This document shows positions 54,401 to 64,000 of a stretch of DNA of 64,000 nucleotides, in pieces. Numbering within the stretch: the stretch's first letter is position 1; each line of letters starts with the position of its first letter. Made by a program: the position numbers and the translations under genes. This DNA is from Megalonaias nervosa (lineage: Eukaryota > Mollusca > Bivalvia > Unionida > Unionidae), in assembly GCA_016617855.1 (NCBI GenBank), contig JAECUM010000840.1, forward strand, positions 1 through 64,000. The letters run 5' to 3'. Under the pieces are notes generated by a model. That model had not been told where the DNA came from and did not search any database. It was given only the letters and a program-made list of their open reading frames with translations.

Positions 54401-57400
54401 CCCAATGGTCTGTCTCACAGGTTATCTTAATACAAATATAAATCAGGGTAGAAGTCCAAATGGTCTGGCTCCCATATTATCCTAATACACTGATATGAAT
54501 CCAGGTAGCTGTCACAATGGTCTGACTCACATGTTATCCTAATACCCTGATATGAATCCAGGTAGATGTCACAATGGTCTGACTCACAGGTTTATTAGTC
54601 TGAGCATCTTTTTGTCAACACACTTGGTTTTCTTTGTTGCATTAAAATGATGACACTCTATAAGGTGACTGTATCTGTATCATTTATCTATATATATAAA
54701 GGTCTGAAAAAGGAGAACACGTCCTGGAAAAAGAGGATGTACGGCAACCCTAGTATAAGTACTTGTAATTTCTAATCAATCTGTTAAAAATGAAAAGCAT
54801 CAGGAAGGGTCACTGCCCAAGTAAAGTGTTATCAAAGATACCTTTAAAATGACTGGACCATATATCCTATATTGTGGCATGTGTATCTGACCAGTGACCT
54901 TGGGTGACTGACAGCCATGACCTTTATTCTTGAAACCTTGTGAACATAAAACTTGTCAAGCTCAAAATCTCACACTATGATATACATTCATTAAATTTAA
55001 AAACAAAATTTAAATGACTTACACAATAAAGAACACAAGGTACTTACTTTTGGATTTTTTAGCTTTGTATTCTTCCACCCTCTTCTTTTTGACTTCATCT
55101 TCTTCATCCTGATCATGCAACACAGACAATCAGAATGTAATCAATGATTAAACAGTTCACCTCTACAGATTTTTGTAGTCTCTAGTAGCCACTGTAAACA
55201 TTAATTATCATGCATAAATAAATTTAGGGTAAATTGATACTGACAATGAAATGTTGACCCCTGTGAGAGAGTTGCACACGTGTGCAGGCTTTTTCCTATG
55301 TCTCCCAAATCTTAACCCTGTGCACCCTCCTTGGCATGCTTTTTCAATGTGTATAGCATTAAAAGAGACTTCTATGTAGGCCACAACGTGTATAGCATTA
55401 AAAGAGACTTCTATGTAGGCTACAATGTGTATAGCATTAAAAAGAGACTTCTATGTAGGCTACAATGTGTATAGCATTAAAAGAGACTTCTATGTAGGCC
55501 ACAATGTGTATAGCATTAAAAGAGACTTCTATGTAGGCTACAACATGTATAGTATTAAAAGAGACTTCTATGTAGGCCACAACGTGTATAGCATTAAAAG
55601 AGACTTCTATGTAGGCTACAATGTGTATAACATTAAAAGATACTTCAATGTAGGCTACTACTAGTATAACATTAAAAATATCTGCTTACTAGCTAAACAT
55701 AAATACTTAACCTATGATAGTAAAATACAAAATGTAGATGACACTGACCACTGACTGTAAGGGTGTAGCATTATCAGACAGGCATTTCATTATCAAGCTT
55801 CATGGTTCTGTGAGTGTTTGTGATTTGGATTTTTAACATAGCTTTAACAATTTTTCAGTTATATCGCTACGATGTCTGCAGTGTGGCAGTTTATAGTGAT
55901 GTCTAGCACTGGGGCATCATGCCACAGACATGTAGCATCATGTTCCACCCAGTCACAGTATCCCGACACCAGGCCGATCAGTCCTAACACTAACCTCTTA
56001 ATGCTGAGCGCCAAGCAAGGCAGCTGTTAGTACCATTTTTATAAGTCTTTGGTATGACTTGGCTGGGGATCGAACCCACAACCTCCCGCATCCAAGGCGG
56101 AAACTTTAACCACTAGGCCACCGGAGTGGTCTTCATGGTTCTAACATAAACCTGTAAACACAAAATTTCAGTAATGTCACTGAATTATGAAATACACGCT
56201 ACAAAGACCTCTTTTTACAATCCTTATCAACATGCATCACAACAAAAATTTTCAAGGCAGGATAGTAATGCATGTGGTATGTCATAAACCAATATCGTCA
56301 CAAGCTAATTGCAAAACCTGTAAAAAATTAAATATAGTTCATGATAAGCCTCTTTTGTAATATGGGTGTGGTACTAATAAAAACATATCAGCATGCACAG
56401 TGCATGAGAATAGGAAATCAAACACAAAATTTAATCCAAGTCAGTGAAGCATAAAATATAGCTGTAATGACCTACCTACTTCTGCAATGAAAGAGCATGT
56501 TCATCCAGATGTATCCATCGAGTTTATCAGTATAATCTGTACAAATTTGAAGACCCTGTGTGCTGGGATATTGTCACATTTGGTGGTAAATCAGTATAAT
56601 CTGTACAAATTTGAAGGCCCTGCATGCAGGGATATTATCTCATTTGGTGGTGAATCAGTATAATCTGTACAAATTTGAAGACCCTGTGTGCTGGGATATT
56701 ATCACATCTGGTGGTAAACCAGTATAATCTCTACAAATCTGAAGGCCTTGTGTGCTGGGATATTGTCACATTTGGTGGTGAATCAGTAAAGTCTCTACAA
56801 ATCTGAAGGCCTTGTGTGCTGGGATATTGCCACATCTGGTGGTGAATCAGTATAATCTGTACAAATTTGAAGACCCTGTGTGCTGGGATATTGTCACATT
56901 TGGTAGTGAATCAGCATCAGCTGTATAAATTTTAGGGCTTTGCATACCATGCGTTTCAAATTTGATAAAATTCTGTTAAGTAGCTTTAGAAAAAAAGTAT
57001 ACAAAAACTTGTATTTTTTAAACTGTGGCAATATATGAAGGTAGATTGGAACCATCTATATAACTTCAAAGCATTTGTATGAGGCCCGTCATACAAGAAT
57101 ATTTTCTGTCTAATATGATCACATTCAATGGAGAGGTTTTAGAGAAGTTGTTGTTTAAAGGGTTGTTGATTATTAGTGATAATGGCAATATCTCATGGCA
57201 AATTGGCATTATTTGTACAAACTTTAAAGGCTGTCATGCCAGGAAGCCGTCAAATTTGGTGAAATTCTGTTGAGTGGTTTTGGTCAAGTTGTTTAAAAAT
57301 TTTTTCTATCAATAAAAATGACAGTCATATCTGATGTCAGACTGCTAATCATTATTTGTATAAATGTGAAAGTCTTTTATGCCAACATCTGTCAGATATG

Positions 57401-59170
57401 GTCAAGTTCTATCAAGCAGTTTTTGTTTAAATACTTTTCTGTTTTTAATGACAGTGGCCATACTGAACTTTAAAGGCCTTTACATCTGGAAGCTGCCTGC
57501 CAAGTTTGATTCAGATTTGTCTACTAGTTCATTAGCAACTGTCTATGAATGTCAAATGACAGACAATTCACCATAACATCAGTTAACTAGACCTTAATGG
57601 CCCATGCCATAAGCTTACGAGACTTCAATGACCCATACCATCAGCTCACTAGACCTAAATGGGCCACACTAAAAGCTCATTAGACCTTAATGGGCCATAC
57701 TATAAGCTCACTACAATGGCCCATACCATAAGATCACTTGACCTTAATGGGCCATACTGTAAGTTCACTATACCTTAATGACCCATACCATAAGCTCACT
57801 AGACCTTATTGGGCTATACTGTAAGCTCACTAGACCTAATTGGGCTATACCATAAGCTCACCAAACCTTATTGGGCTATACAGTAAGATCACTAGACCTT
57901 AATGGCCCATACTGTAAGCTCACTAGACCTAACTGGGCTATACCATAAGCTCACTAGACCTTATTGGGCTCTACAGTAAGCTCACTAGACCTAATTGGGC
58001 TATACCATAAGCTCACTAGACCTTATTGGGCTATACAGTAAGATCACTATACCTTAATGACCCATACCATAAGCTCACTAGACCTTATTGGACTATACAG
58101 TAAGATCACTATACCTTAATGACCCATACCATAAGCTCACTAGACCTTATTGGGCTATACAGTAAGATCACTAGACCTTAATGGCCCATACTGTAAGCTC
58201 ACTAGACCTTACTGGGCTACACTGTAAGATCACTAGACCTTAATGGCCCATACTGTAAGCTCATTAGTCTTTAATGGGCCATACTGAAAGTTCACTTGAC
58301 TTTAATGGGCCATACTGTAAGCTCACTACACCTTAATGGGCCATACTGTAAGCACACTTGACTTTAATGGGCCATACTGTAAGCACACTTGACTTTAATG
58401 GGCCTGTAAGCTCACTAGACCTTAATGGACCATACCACATTACAGACCTGCCAACCCTAACAATACCTTCTCAGTAAGGCAGTAGATTTGTTCCCCCATG
58501 TTGGACCGGTTTTCAGTAACGTAACAAAATATGTACTGCTATTGTCAAGCTGTAAAAATGCATTTACAAGTCCAAAAGCGTGATTCAAGACTGATGCAGT
58601 GATGGTAAACATGGTGTTCAACTAAAAAATTTGTAAAGTTTACTTAAACCTTAATTACCTCCAGTACAGTTTCATAAATTGCAGTTTTAAACACTATACA
58701 ACTCAATGGCTTCTTGCCAGGAATTACCCCTCAAATGTGGGTACAAAATCAAGATTGAAAACTCAAGCGGCAGCTTGGATTAATTTAAAGTTAGTTAAAT
58801 GGGGGCTATTATAATGAAGTTTTTACTCAAAGCACACACACCTCACTTTGACTGCCAAACACATCAAAGTCATCATCATCATCATCATCATCATCCTGTT
58901 TGTCCTTGCTAACGGCAACTGGTGCTGATGTTGGTTTTGCTGGTGCTGCTACTACTTTCCCTCCTCCCTGCTTCTCTAGGGCAGAGATTCTATCCTCCAG
59001 TCTCTTCACCAGGGCCTGCATATCTGCTGCCTCTGTAACACAAAGCACAACCAACCAATCAATGTATGACACCACAAACAGGCTTGATACAGAACAAGAT
59101 ACTATGCCAAAATATGGGGAAGACAAAATCTTTTAGAAAAAGTGTGTGTGTCTGTTTGTGTGTGTGTATT

Positions 59171-59257
<87 letters not shown>

Positions 59258-61192
59258 AAATTAAGCTTATTTCAAGTAAGCTATGAACGAAATTTAGTTA
59301 TTGTCGAATGAACAGTATGGGCCAAATTTATTTTACGAACACTGACTCCCAAATCAACAGGGCTGTTTCTCAGGTAAAAGAACAATAATAATTATACAAA
59401 ATTTTGTTGAAGTCAGCTGAAGTGAACATTTAAGTTCTTTATTCTATTATCTAGAGCTTAATAAAGTTGTCACTGGGAAATGAAATTTATCAGCAAACTC
59501 TGCTGCTAAATACAAAGACCGTTACCGTGGAATTAATGACCACAAAATAAATATGGTCCTTTAATGGGCTATGGGAAACACATGTACCAGGTTGCAATCA
59601 AATCTGTTTACAGAACTTAAGTTATAATCCATGCATGAAAAGTAGAGGTGAAACAATGCTCTTCACATTTGAATTAATGACCCCAAAATCAAAGGGTTCT
59701 TTCTTCAGCTATGCTTATTGGGACTGCTCTGGTGGCCTATTGGTTTGAGTATCCACCTCGGGAGGTCTTGGGTTCAAACTCTCTCTGAGTCATACCAATG
59801 ACTTATAGCAATGGTACTAACAACTGCCTCGCTAGGTGCTTAGCATTAAAGAGGTTAGTGGTAGGACTGGTTGGCCTGGTGTCAGGATAATGTGACCGGT
59901 TGGGACATCATGCTATATGTCTGCGTCATTATGCCCCAGTGCTAGATATCATGATAAACCGCCACACTGTAGACATCGTAGCAATATGACAGAAAAATTG
60001 TTGAAGCTACATTGAAAGTCCAAATCACACACATGCGCTATGCTTATCGGGAAATGAAATATACCGGTATAAGCAAATTATTTTATCAAGGGAGTTTTTC
60101 CTTTAATGAAAAGAAACACGCATATTAGGCTGTATTGAAATCTGTATACTAAAACTTTAGCTATCATCTGAAAATGAAATGCAAACAGCCAACTCTATAC
60201 AGTAAAACCTGTCTTGAAAGACCGCTGCTATGTGAGACCACCTGTCTTGAGAGACCACTCAATGAACAAATTTAGTGATTATATAGCATCGTTACCTGCA
60301 ATGAGAGACCACCTGTCTTGAGAGACCATAATTTATTGGCAAAAGAGGTGGTCTTTCAAGACAGGTTCTACTGTATTTAGCAACAGTGACCTTCACCATG
60401 GAGCTACTGAAATGGAAATTAGGTTCTTTCTTGGGCTAGAACTTAAGTTGTCACCCAGAAACCAGAATAATTTCCTGCCCACCAGGACTAATGATGATAG
60501 ATTATAATACCCCATAACTTTTGAGGTGGGGTTCACAAATGATAACTGATACCAAAAAGAGTACAAGAACCTAATGGCTCATCCACTGTCTGATGTAGAA
60601 ACGTTAACTTCTATTATTTCTCTCATCTTACAAGCCTAATTACCCATGACAATTGCTGAACATAACAAAATATATTAGGGAACAGGAGCATACAAGATAT
60701 CCATGTTTCTTTGGCACTAGTCAGTATTTTTATGGGTATTTTTTAAAATTTATAAAGTAGGTTACAACAACCCAGTTTTGTAACACAGCTTAACTTCCAG
60801 ACAAGAGTTATAATTTGGTTCTAATAAGCACAGACATGACCTTTAAGTAATATTCAAAACTGTGGAAAAGGAGGTCATGACGGCCCAATTTTGAAGGTGC
60901 AATAAGTTCCCATTATAGATGCACTATCAGTGTAAATGGTATAGAAGTTGCAACCCAGACACAGAGGATGAACACAATTTTAAAGTAAATTTATAAAATA
61001 ATCCCAGTATTCATGAAACACATACACTCTAATATGCACACTCAGTGTAAGTTTGGTGGCAACTGGTGAAAAAGTGATGGCATTTTAATTTGGCCATGAT
61101 CTGAAGTAAAATTACATGAATCATGGAAAGTTGGTGATAGTCACACCGTTTTAATGTGTGAAACAGGCTCATTACAAGATGTACATGTGTGT

Positions 61193-61231
<39 letters not shown>

Positions 61232-63549
61232 ATTTCATGCTATCAGTATGCACAAAATATTTAAGCTAGACCCACTTATATATTATGTATTGTATTCTCC
61301 CTGCTCTTGCCTTGAGAGGTCATAACCCAAAACCCAGTATATTTTTCTTGTGGAAACTGACTTTCTCCATATGTTAGTCTGTTTATTACTGCACAAGTGG
61401 ACAAAAATTGGAAAAAGAAAAAATGTAAGAACTAATTAGCAAGCCACTATAGCACAGGGGCACTACTCCATCTGTCGTTGTCTCATTTGATCCATCCAAT
61501 TTTATTTACTCATTATCTGTATTTTTTAAAATTACAAGTACAACAAATTTTCTGAATTTATAAAGTTATATGTTTTATTCAGTTTAACATTTTGTATTCC
61601 CCGAGACAAATTCAAAGTTTTGGATAAAAATTAAAGGAGTTTTTCAACTAATTGAGGAAGTTCCAAGGATAAAGCAACTAATCCAAATTCAAGTCATTTT
61701 CAAGGCAACCGCACAAATTGAAGGATTTTTCAAAGTTGTATGAACCATACTGTTAATAGTGTACGTAACTTATTAGCAATTGATAGTAAAGCACACAGAT
61801 TAAAATGTGTACTAACAAGCAAGAAGAATATGATGGTTTGGTTATTCTATGGAGCACCTGGTAATGCACTCTTGTATAATGTTGTTAGAATGAGAGGAAG
61901 AATAGTGTATTTGTAGAACCTAGTAAAGTAAGCAGAATAAGAAATGAATCACCACTGTATGTGTCATTTTCATTTCCCTATCATTTGGTATTAGTACTAT
62001 TTGGCAATGGACAAATAGAAATGGTTGCCATAATGGCATCTGACAGGTTTTTACCACTGACTTGTATGACAGCAGCTGTCAGGTCTCAAATGTTAACAAT
62101 GATAAATATTAAATGTTTAAACATTTTAATAAGCAATTCAAACAAAATAATTCCACAAAATCAAATAACTATATAACAGTAGATGTTTCAACTAAGAATA
62201 TTTCTGATGTTTCTGGGGTTCTAAATTTCTGGAGAAAATTACATACATCTGCATTGTATAAAATTAATTTATGCATCTTCTGAAAGACACTTTTTCACAA
62301 TAGCATTTCATGTGATAAAAATTGCTAGATTATGTAGTGCTTCCTCAAACCATCGTAGCTCCTAACTATAATACTTTTAAGAACTACATAAGCATGATTT
62401 TATTGCTGACATAATTTTTTTATTTTCAATTCATGATTAATGGATGCAGAACTTGTACAAGTTTTCATCTTCGTCGATTGACACATGGAATAGTTGCATG
62501 TTTACTGAAGCACTTAACAACCCAGTGCATAATCAATATAATCTCCACCCAGCAGCAATGGGCATTCATTCTGGATTGTGGCAGAGGTAACTCAAATGCA
62601 TCTATCTTAGCATACACCTGTAGAAAGATCTAATAAAAGCAACAGCATTTGTTTTTGAAGTAAATTTTTATGTAAATATTATAAACCTGGCCACCCTGAC
62701 AGCCTTGCTGTTTAGGTCAAGAGTAGTGCAAGCAAAGAAAAAAAATTGTTATGTCAGAATATAGCTCAGACTGACTGTACGAACAGAATACCTATATCAC
62801 AGAATACTAAGTGGGTGTGTTAAAACACACCTCTCTTGCTTTGGTCTAACAAATGCAACTGCACTAGGTAAAGTTCTCTGATTTAAAGGATCTCTGTGCC
62901 AGAAAATTTGGTTGAATTGAGTCCAGTCTTTTCTGCAAAGCTTTATTTTCTCAGTTTTTAGCAATGTAGCAATATTTAATGGCAGATAAGCAAACAAGTT
63001 TGAAAGGTTTTATTTATTACAGGATTATGTCTGACATGACTGGTCTGCATCAAGGACAACTCATTCATAACCATATCTTTCAACAGCTTTTAAAATGTGA
63101 TCTTAATGAGAACATTTTGCATTCCCTTAATCAGACTGTTTTTTATGGTTACCTTTTTAAATTTTTCCCCACAAAATGACAGAGATGTTTCTTCATTATA
63201 CAACCAATGTAGGGTCTGTTTCCTTAAAGAGGCAGAGTTCAACTGCAAACTGCATAGACCCTATTCTTCTGCTGCATAATGCATTAGCAGATCAGAGTCT
63301 TTGTTGTTCATTCCACTGATTACTCATAACAAAATGCATAAACTCAGATCTGCCAGTACATTATGTGTTGGCAGATAAGGGTCTGTGCAGTCTGCAGTTG
63401 GACTTGACATAAAAGCAAATATATATATATATATGGTATGTTCTCTTTGCTGGCTTACTTTTTTTCATTTCTTTGTTCTCCTTCTCCAGGGATTCTATCC
63501 TCTTTACTACTGCTGGATCCATTGCCCCACCTGTTGAATCACAAGGCCC
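40755..63549 (-). CDS. Translation elongation factor 1 delta (eEF1B-delta), 3' part of gene
   Basis: Six exons (63549-63459, 59032-58842, 55108-55048, 45351-45226, 43510-43392, 40793-40755) join in frame with consistent phases to give 208 residues and a TAG stop. Parts in order: a coiled-coil/leucine-zipper-like segment (residues about 14-55: [12 protein letters not shown], then [18 protein letters not shown]); a Lys/Ala/Pro linker; an acidic tract of nine Asp with DVFGSQSE (central acidic region); basic [15 protein letters not shown]; then the complete guanine-exchange domain with [36 protein letters not shown] and the conserved C-terminus [12 protein letters not shown]. The domain exchanges GDP for GTP on eEF1A in the cytosol. 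The zipper and the lack of a GST-like part indicate delta rather than beta. The N-terminal exons are beyond 64000. Confidence 0.95.
41181..41290 (-). mobile_element. SINE-B fragment
   Basis: The complement reads CCACCATCAGTTATACTGGATGCCATGTATAGCCTCTCATGTGCTG, then AAAAATGGTGTTAAACGC (41263 to 41181). This matches the 3' part of SINE-B at 4180-4240 and 46750-46805. The tRNA-like head is missing. Confidence 0.6.
41300..41460 (+). repeat. Short tandem repeat, about 30 bp
   Basis: About five imperfect copies built on CACACTGGCAAGCTCTATCA plus CATACC. Confidence 0.7.
42533..42615. repeat. Perfect 39-bp inverted repeat with 5-nt loop
   Basis: The left arm 42533-42571 and right arm 42577-42615 are exact complements, separated by TTTTG. 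Each arm starts or ends with GTCACATTGGTCCACTGTTC or its complement. It has no flanking duplication. It lies in an eEF1D intron. Confidence 0.97.
42660..42910 (+). repeat. Degenerate tandem repeat, about 120 bp
   Basis: Two diverged units carrying CACAGTGACCTGTTTTTTGT...GATGAAGCTG and CACAGTGACCTACCTTTTTT...GGTTGAGCTG, with a possible third start at 42895. They adjoin the perfect hairpin. Confidence 0.5.
42915..43230 (-). mobile_element. SINE-A copy with 12-bp target duplication
   Basis: Flanked by perfect direct repeats GACTGTAGGTAA (42903-42914 and 43231-43242). Head at the right end on the minus strand (CCACTTCGGTGGCCTAGTGG; B-box-like GGTTCGAACC). Tail of GT/CA repeats at the left. The head lacks a few bases after the A box compared with other copies. 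Confidence 0.9.
43392..43510 (-). CDS. eEF1D exon (exchange domain, central part)
   Basis: 119 nt with acceptor TTTCAG and donor TAT|GTAAGC. It supplies the last two bases of a Ser codon and then [39 protein letters not shown]. This is the beta-strand/helix core of the nucleotide-exchange domain. Confidence 0.94.
45041..45250 (-). repeat. Tandem array duplicating an exon-intron boundary
   Basis: Four units of 55-65 bp. The rightmost unit contains the real end of the eEF1D exon and its donor (GGCCT|GTGAGT). Three more copies lie on the intron side, with exon-end equivalents at about 45171, 45114 and 45049. Two of these keep a perfect GCCT|GTGAGT and one has TCT|GTCAGT. Each copy includes the CTACACTTCAGTGTA-like spacer and a C-rich stretch. 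Confidence 0.85.
45226..45351 (-). CDS. eEF1D exon (exchange domain, N-terminal part)
   Basis: 126 nt with acceptor TTGCAG and donor T|GTGAGT. It codes [41 protein letters not shown], with split Lys and Ser codons at its ends that fit the neighbouring exons. KPWDDETD is the family signature. Its 3' end is the template of the tandem array at 45041-45250. Confidence 0.95.
45376..45418. repeat. (AT)n microsatellite
   Basis: About 20 uninterrupted AT dinucleotides, 25 bp upstream (in transcript sense) of the acceptor of the exon at 45351. It therefore overlaps the branch-point region. Confidence 0.95.
46568..46807 (+). mobile_element. SINE-B copy with 11-bp target duplication
   Basis: Flanked by perfect ACTTTTCATTA (46557-46567 and 46808-46818). 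A tRNA-like head is followed by the family body, ending TAGCTTATCATGTGCTGAAA and AATGGTGTCAAACCCACA. About 240 bp, nearly full length. Confidence 0.87.
46847..47118 (-). mobile_element. SINE-A copy, head missing
   Basis: Minus-strand body of SINE-A with a GT/CA tail at 46847-46866. Similarity stops at about 47110, before the tRNA-like head, where a SINE-B is inserted or abuts. A diverged copy. Confidence 0.78.
47134..47385 (-). mobile_element. SINE-B copy, minus strand
   Basis: The complement starts GGTCCTTGGTTGCCGAGGGG, with a clear B box GGGTTCGAGTCCC, and ends in CTGCCATAAATAGCTTATCA, CTTGCAGAAAAAGGG. Imperfect direct repeats AAGTGGATTTCAATT and AAGTAGGTTTCAAATT (47119-47133 and 47386-47401) look like its target duplication. 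It has the best-preserved tRNA-like head of the family. Confidence 0.75.
47480..47690 (+). repeat. Degenerate dispersed repeat
   Basis: Two units with GCCACTGCGGCAACCATATT, GGACCAACCAGAAACCATTAGAAGACATT and AAAACCCCATGTTGATATGACCATCC-like words. They are shared, some in the opposite orientation, with 39290, 48440 and 51170. Confidence 0.6.
48440..48970 (+). repeat. Degenerate dispersed repeat, units of about 130 bp
   Basis: About four diverged tandem units with CATTTAGTACCATCCAGACATC, AAGAAGTCTTC, GAACCCAATGTTG and AAGATTTTGACGATGGCCACTGTGG. Same family as 47480-47690 and 51170-51690. A separate 44-bp direct duplication (CTGTATCGGATAAGTATAAT type) lies at 48283-48375. Confidence 0.65.
49619..50772. 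repeat. 27-bp minisatellite, about 42 copies
   Basis: Core unit GTCATAATTATCCTATACAG plus TCATTTA/G. The array is 1.15 kb, with units varying at two or three positions and a few partial units. Twenty-seven is divisible by three, so it yields long hydrophobic repeat frames (49620-50207, 50291-50569) that I do not consider genes. Confidence 0.96.
51170..51690 (-). repeat. Degenerate dispersed repeat, units of about 130 bp
   Basis: Four units with GCAGCGGCCACCTTTACAATCTTGTTATCACAAC, TTCTAAATGGGTGGGACATATCAACATGGGGTTTTCA and TGTCTAGTTGGTC...CCAATC. The clearest set of this family in the window. Confidence 0.68.
52340..52495 (+). repeat. Short tandem repeat, about 42-55 bp
   Basis: Three to four units containing CCATGTCATCCTTGGATCTT, GATGACTGAGGACAT(TATGTCC). 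Confidence 0.8.
53145..53320 (+). repeat. Short tandem repeat, about 35-50 bp
   Basis: About five imperfect units with ACCCAGTGTCTAAGCTGGCT and TTATTCTGAATATC. Confidence 0.78.
54040..54595. repeat. 57-bp minisatellite, about nine copies
   Basis: Unit built on GATGTCCCAATGGTCTGACT, CACATGTTATCCTAATACCC, TGATATGAATTGTGGTA. Units are 80-95% alike by eye. Confidence 0.9.
55048..55108 (-). CDS. eEF1D exon (acidic/basic linker)
   Basis: 61 nt with acceptor GATCAG and donor AAAA|GTAAGT. It codes [20 protein letters not shown] plus the first base of Lys. This is the segment that follows the FGS acidic motif in all eEF1B beta/delta proteins. Confidence 0.93.
55345..55675. repeat. 39-bp minisatellite, about eight copies
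   Basis: Unit GTGTATAGCATTAAAAGAGA, CTTCTATGTAGGCCACAAC with very high identity. It yields a 13-residue repeat frame (55425-55664), a by-product of the unit length. Confidence 0.95.
55810..56130 (-). mobile_element. SINE-A copy with 12-bp target duplication
   Basis: Perfect direct repeats CTTCATGGTTCT at 55798-55809 and 56131-56142. The tRNA-like head at the right end in complement (GACCACTCCGGTGGCCTAGT...; B box GGTTCGATCCC) is close to consensus. About 321 bp, full length. Confidence 0.92.
56528..56930. repeat. 64-bp minisatellite, six to seven copies
   Basis: Unit starts CAGTATAATCTGTACAAATT and includes GTGTGCTGGGATATTGTCAC, ATTTGGTGGTGAAT. The exact period is 64 at 56528, 56592 and 56656. 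More diverged units continue to about 57560. Confidence 0.92.
57575..58435. repeat. 31-bp minisatellite, about 27 copies
   Basis: Unit ACTGTAAGCTCACTAGACCT plus TAATGGGCCAT, with variants (ACCATAAGCT, TTATTGGGCTAT) that alternate in higher-order pairs. Confidence 0.94.
58440..58600 (-). mobile_element. Terminal fragment of a dispersed element
   Basis: CAGACCTGCCAACCCTAACA, ATACCTTCTCAGTAAGGCAG is the complement of the end seen at 29740-29775. GCTATTGTCAAGCTG and TGATTCAAGACT also match 29625-29685 in complement, so about 160 bp of that element is present. Confidence 0.6.
58842..59032 (-). CDS. eEF1D exon (coiled coil and acidic tract)
   Basis: 191 nt with acceptor TTACAG and donor GAG|GTGTGT. 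After the split Lys codon it codes [20 protein letters not shown], an Ala/Pro/Lys linker ([17 protein letters not shown]) and DKQ followed by nine Asp, F, DVFGSQSE. The Asp run is encoded by a (GAT)n repeat (about 58867-58893). The heptad leucines continue those of the previous exon. Confidence 0.94.
59140..59257. repeat. (TG)n microsatellite
   Basis: More than 40 TG dinucleotides with a few interruptions at the left. About 110 bp before (transcript sense) the acceptor of the exon at 59032. Confidence 0.96.
59723..60036 (+). mobile_element. SINE-A copy with 15-bp target duplication
   Basis: Direct repeats GCTATGCTTATTGGG and GCTATGCTTATCGGG (59708-59722 and 60037-60051, one mismatch). The tRNA-like head is somewhat shortened (GGTGGCCTATTGGTTTGAGT...; B-box-like GGGTTCAAACTC). 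The body is complete and ends in a short CACACA tail. Confidence 0.9.
60200..60373. mobile_element. 174-bp TA-flanked MITE
   Basis: The ends CAGTAAAACCTGTCTTGAAA and complement CAGTAGAACCTGTCTTGAAA are inverted over 24 bp with one mismatch. TA flanks both sides (60198-60199, 60374-60375). The interior has three GAGACCACCTGTCTTGAGAG copies. The ends are of pogo/mariner type. Confidence 0.88.
61195..61228. repeat. (CA)n microsatellite
   Basis: About 16 CA dinucleotides after GTGTGTGC. Confidence 0.93.
61240..63230. other. Intron sequence, nothing recognised
   Basis: AT-rich eEF1D intron with no repeat or exon I can support. Confidence 0.5.
63233..63415. repeat. Inverted-repeat element
   Basis: GTTCAACTGCAAACTGCATAGACCCTATTCTTCTGC...ATAATGCAT (63238-63285) pairs in complement with ACATTATGTGTTGGCAGATAAGGGTCTGTGCAGTCTGCAGTTGGAC (63359-63404). 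A diverged copy of the same words lies at 53940-53985 (GCATTATGTGATAGCAGATC, TGTGCAGTTTGCATTTGGAC). Confidence 0.65.
63459..63549 (-). CDS. eEF1D exon (coiled-coil start), most 5' exon in window
   Basis: 91 nt with acceptor GGTTGCAG and donor AAAA|GTAAGC. It codes [30 protein letters not shown] plus the first base of Lys. The I/L/M heptads begin the leucine-zipper-like segment. The frame is open before the Met, and the splice acceptor shows that further 5' exons exist beyond 64000. Confidence 0.88.
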
Positions 63550-64000
63550 CTGCAACCAAGCACAGAGTATCATTAGATTATGCAAAACACTTGATGGCGC
63601 AAAACAATACTATTTCTACATCAAAATATTCCTGAAAGCACAGACATGTTAAGAACCCAAATTCACTTGTATAAAAAGATTTTTTTCCACAACTTATTCT
63701 GTCACCCTTCTAGCATCGGATGTAAGTAATTACTATGTAAAACGAGTCTGCTCTCTTTCAGGCACTAAATGTCTTCATATGCCTAATGAAAAAGGAAAAT
63801 TTTTGATTGAAGAAACATCTATACTTTATCATAAAGCTTCTCCATCCTTATTTACAGATGTCCAGATGCATTATTTTATTTAACATGAATGAGGCGATTA
63901 TTACAGACTTTTTGATCTATCATAACTGTAAATTTTACTGTACTAATCATAAACAGTATTTCTATGTCTTAAGAATTTTAAAATGTAACAACACAAGGTC

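Larger units (their letters stand above)
45352..55047 (-). other. eEF1D 9.7-kb intron
   Basis: No exon is supported. It carries an (AT)n run, SINE-B and SINE-A copies, dispersed degenerate repeats and several minisatellites, each listed separately. Confidence 0.7.
59033..63458 (-). other. eEF1D 4.4-kb intron
   Basis: Holds a (TG)n run, SINE-A, a TA-flanked MITE, a (CA)n run and an inverted-repeat pair. No additional exon is supported. The reading frames at 61961-62176, 62433-62633 and 62797-62997 look like noise. Confidence 0.65.

Noticed and set aside
55425..55664. 79-codon frame with [10 protein letters not shown] repeats
   Set aside because: By-product of the 39-bp minisatellite in an eEF1D intron.

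Overview
The window is nuclear DNA of an invertebrate animal. Coding sequence is sparse and cut into short exons with GT-AG introns. The rest is AT-rich and packed with SINEs, small inverted-repeat elements and minisatellites. The repeat style and the divergence of the proteins suggest a lophotrochozoan, perhaps a mollusc, but no species marker is present.

Two host genes converge tail to tail near 40.7 kb. On the plus strand (about 3.5-40.7 kb) lies the 3' part of a gene for a chromatin- or nucleolus-type protein. Its small Ser/Lys/Glu-rich exons carry SPKK motifs and acidic CK2-like patches, and the product ends in an HMG box. All ten coding exons found are phase 0. Five of them (4857-5408, 7059-8196, 12194-12316) come from tandem duplication of a two-exon unit with its introns. 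On the minus strand (63.5-40.7 kb) lies the 3' part of the gene for translation elongation factor 1 delta (eEF1D/eEF1B-delta): six exons covering the coiled coil, the acidic linker and the complete nucleotide-exchange domain. The 5' ends of both genes are outside the window or not recognised.

The main accessory feature is a 6.6-kb DNA transposon at 19069-25688, in an intron of the HMG-box gene. It has near-identical terminal inverted repeats and a 3-bp TTA target duplication. Inside are the frameshifted remains of a protein with a papain-like Cys...His...DSH-type arrangement, resembling herpesvirus-tegument-type (C76-like) deubiquitinases, followed by a large DDE-transposase-like protein. A 188-bp element at 33679-33866 with the same type of ends and a 3-bp TAG duplication looks like its non-autonomous relative.

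Other repeats include three tRNA-derived SINE families, several copies with intact 7-15-bp target duplications; a Tc1/mariner remnant; pogo-type and foldback MITEs; a 1.56-kb TIR element; a perfect 39-bp hairpin; and many tandem arrays (27, 31, 35, 39, 42, 57 and 64 bp), most of them in the eEF1D introns. One array at 45.04-45.25 kb duplicates an eEF1D exon-intron boundary. No tRNA or rRNA gene, CRISPR array or prokaryotic feature was seen.
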